Assembly: GCF_016466415.2 (NCBI RefSeq)
Contig: NZ_CP066772.2
Span: 372,001-436,000, forward strand
Direction of reading: 5' to 3'
DNA: 64,000 nucleotides
Source of the DNA: Ralstonia pickettii
Lineage (GTDB): Bacteria > Pseudomonadota > Gammaproteobacteria > Burkholderiales > Burkholderiaceae
Made by a program: the position numbers and the translations under genes. Below, piece by piece: positions 62,504-64,000 of this stretch. The notes beneath the pieces are model-generated. The model was given only the letters and a program-made list of their open reading frames with translations, made no database searches and was not told where the DNA came from. The stretch's first letter is position 1, and each line of letters starts with the position of its first letter.

Positions 62504-63397
62504 CTAACGGGCGCTCAATCCCGACCGGCCGATCGGCAGCCGAACGATGCCTTGCGCCAGACTCGCGCCCAGCAGGACGAGGCCGCCGCCTATCCAGTGA
62601 TAGCCGTGCACCGTCTCACCCAGCATTACCGCTGCCATAGCGGCTGTGAAGACCGGCATCAGATTCATCAACACCGCCGTACGCTCGCTGCCGATACGCT
62701 TGAGCCCCTGCATCCACAGATACGACGCGACGATCGACGAAGCAATGCCAGCAAACACCACCAGCCCGATGCCCTTGGCCGGCACGGCCAGGCTGTGCGC
62801 CGTCATGGCCACCGGCACGAGCATGACGACGGCCATCAGCACCTGCACGTACAGGTTGAGCCACTGCCCGAACGGCAGCGCCCACCGGCGATAGAGGATG
62901 TTGTAGAGCGCGTACGCCGTGGCGCCGGCAAGCACGAGCACGTCGCCATGGTTGATGCCGCCGTCGAACAGGTTGGCCGGTTCTCCACGCCCGAGCAGAT
63001 ACAGCACGCCCAGGAGCGACACCACCACACCGGTCACGGCCTGCGCCCCGACCGGCTGACGAAATACCGCCACATTCAAAAGCAGGCCCAGCATCGGGAT
63101 CAGCGCACCGATCACGCCCATGTTGGTCGCGCTCGTGCTGTGAGCGGCGTAGTACGCCAGGCATTGGTACATCACCATGCCCAGCAGCGCGAGCACCGCA
63201 AAGCGGCGCCACTGCGCCAGCACGGCATGACGCTGTCGCCATAGCGGCCCCGCACAGAACGGCGTGAGCACGACGGCCGCCAGCACCCACCGGTAGAACG
63301 AAATGGCCGCCGGGTCCACCACCCCGGCCGCGGCTTTCGAAACGATCGTATTGGCAGCCCAGATCAGCACCGCCAGCAAGGGATACAGCACAGGCAC
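62504..63397 (-). CDS. EamA-family (DMT) transporter
   Basis: Ten-helix inner-membrane transporter of 297 residues made of two EamA repeats (about 5-135 and 150-285). Typical features are FYRWVLAAVVLTPF, YYAAHSTSATNMGVIGALIPMLGLLL and QGLKRIGSERTAVLMNLMPVFTA. The start is GTG 63397: GAGGAGG ends 5 bases before it, while the upstream reading starts in the regulator region. Substrate unknown, usually a metabolite export. It is divergent from an AraC regulator. Confidence 0.88.
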   Translation of the reverse strand: MPVLYPLLAVLIWAANTIVSKAAAGVVDPAAISFYRWVLAAVVLTPFCAGPLWRQRHAVLAQWRRFAVLALLGMVMYQCLAYYAAHSTSATNMGVIGALIPMLGLLLNVAVFRQPVGAQAVTGVVVSLLGVLYLLGRGEPANLFDGGINHGDVLVLAGATAYALYNILYRRWALPFGQWLNLYVQVLMAVVMLVPVAMTAHSLAVPAKGIGLVVFAGIASSIVASYLWMQGLKRIGSERTAVLMNLMPVFTAAMAAVMLGETVHGYHWIGGGLVLLGASLAQGIVRLPIGRSGLSAR

Positions 63398-63495
63398 GAC
63401 GGCCTCCTCGAACACCCGAACACGGCAGTGTAGTAATGTCCGGTTCAAAACATATACTTCAAACCAGACAACCTCACCCCTCGAAAGCGACAACC
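63398..63495. promoter_or_regulatory. Divergent eamA/araC promoter region
   Basis: A short 98-base gap between the EamA gene and the AraC gene, AT-rich at about 63428-63470. Both promoters are presumably here; no clear palindrome is seen. Confidence 0.4.
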
Positions 63496-64000
63496 GTGGC
63501 TGACACCGTGTACACCGCCTTCCGCGAAGCCGATCTGCGTGTGCCCAAGGGCGCTCCGTTCTACTTTCGCTACGACCATTTCGAGCCTGAAACCGATATC
63601 GAGCCGCACACGCACCCGTGGGGCCAGATCAGCCGGATCAGCCTCGGGTTGATGGAGGTGGTGGTCGATGGCCGCCGGCTGACGGCGCCTGCCGAATACG
63701 TGATCTGGGTGCCGGCCAACCAGCCGCATTCGGCATCGATCCGGCAAGCGACGGATTTCCTCTCGCTGTACATGGCGGAGCCGCTTGCGCAGCGGCTGCC
63801 ACCCATGGCTTGCCTGATTCCGCAAACGCCGCTGGTGCGTGCGCTGTTCGAAGACTTCGCCACGCGCCGCGTCACCGCCATGGCTGACGAGTGGGACTTG
63901 CGCCAGTTCGAATTGCTGGTCGAAACGTTGGTGCGTGCCGGCCACGCCGATAGCTACCTGCCCGACAGCACCGACCGGCAGCTGGAGCCCATCCTGCAAG
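63496..64000 (+). CDS. AraC-family regulator, N-terminal part (truncated by window edge)
   Basis: Reading from GTG 63496 gives MADTVYTAFREADLRV and an open frame through the last base of the window (168 codons). The visible part is the cupin sensing domain typical of AraC regulators: IEPHTHPWGQISRI, VDGRRLTAP, YVIWVPANQPHS, then a helical linker. The DNA-binding half would lie beyond 64000, where LEPILQ marks the start of the linker to it. It is divergent from the EamA gene, the usual arrangement for AraC-regulated exporters. Confidence 0.78.
   Translation, partial: MADTVYTAFREADLRVPKGAPFYFRYDHFEPETDIEPHTHPWGQISRISLGLMEVVVDGRRLTAPAEYVIWVPANQPHSASIRQATDFLSLYMAEPLAQRLPPMACLIPQTPLVRALFEDFATRRVTAMADEWDLRQFELLVETLVRAGHADSYLPDSTDRQLEPILQ

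Overview
The window is a stretch of high-GC chromosome (roughly two-thirds G+C by eye) packed with intact metabolic genes. Gene content and order (separate hexR/glk/pgl/zwf/edd Entner-Doudoroff genes, a caa3-like oxidase locus, a ferulate locus, a xylFGH transporter locus) point to a betaproteobacterium of the Burkholderiaceae, most likely Ralstonia (R. pickettii-like). The genus is an inference from gene content, not from a marker gene. I see no rRNA, tRNA, CRISPR array, insertion sequence, integrase or phage gene, and no convincing pseudogene. It reads as core or accessory catabolic chromosome rather than a mobile island. || Layout. (1) 0.2-6.4 kb: glucose catabolism. A HexR-type regulator faces a zwf-pgl-glk operon, and edd is divergent from zwf across a region with a perfect HexR-like palindrome. 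(2) 6.5-8.9 kb: small housekeeping genes (YceH-like, UspA-like, DUF3293-like, an unknown four-helix membrane protein). (3) 9.2-13.8 kb: five overlapping or closely spaced genes for a cytochrome c oxidase whose subunit II carries a fused cytochrome c domain. (4) 13.8-18.2 kb: a Cys/Met-metabolism PLP enzyme, a divergent Nramp-like transporter with a small hydrophilic protein and a YetF-like protein, and a short-chain dehydrogenase. (5) 18.3-27.6 kb: a ferulate-ester operon (ech-vdh-fcs-tannase/feruloyl esterase-MFS importer-porin) divergent from a MarR regulator. (6) 27.7-33.7 kb: a complete RND efflux system. (7) 35-38.2 kb: a D-amino-acid module (exported-type D-aminoacylase, RidA, FAD D-amino-acid dehydrogenase). 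(8) 38.2-45.8 kb: a galactarate-type sugar-acid operon (garD, MFS, HpcH/HpaI aldolase, TtuC-like and semialdehyde dehydrogenases) divergent from a LacI regulator, with a striking composite operator between them. (9) 45.8-54.3 kb: an M81 (MlrC-like) metallopeptidase and an M20-type carbamoyl-amino-acid/ureide amidohydrolase in line with a full Liv-type ABC importer, divergent from a FadR-type GntR regulator. (10) 54.3-62.4 kb: cyanase, then OprB porin, XylFGH and a uronate-dehydrogenase-like enzyme under a convergent LacI regulator, with two LacI-type palindromes before oprB. (11) 62.5-64.0 kb: an EamA exporter divergent from an AraC regulator cut off by the window end. || The overall logic is nutrient scavenging: outer-membrane porin, inner-membrane importer, dedicated enzymes and local repressor recur for ferulate esters, aldarates, a presumed peptide or ureide, and pentose or uronate sugars. 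The least explained unit is the MlrC / M20 amidohydrolase / Liv transporter operon.
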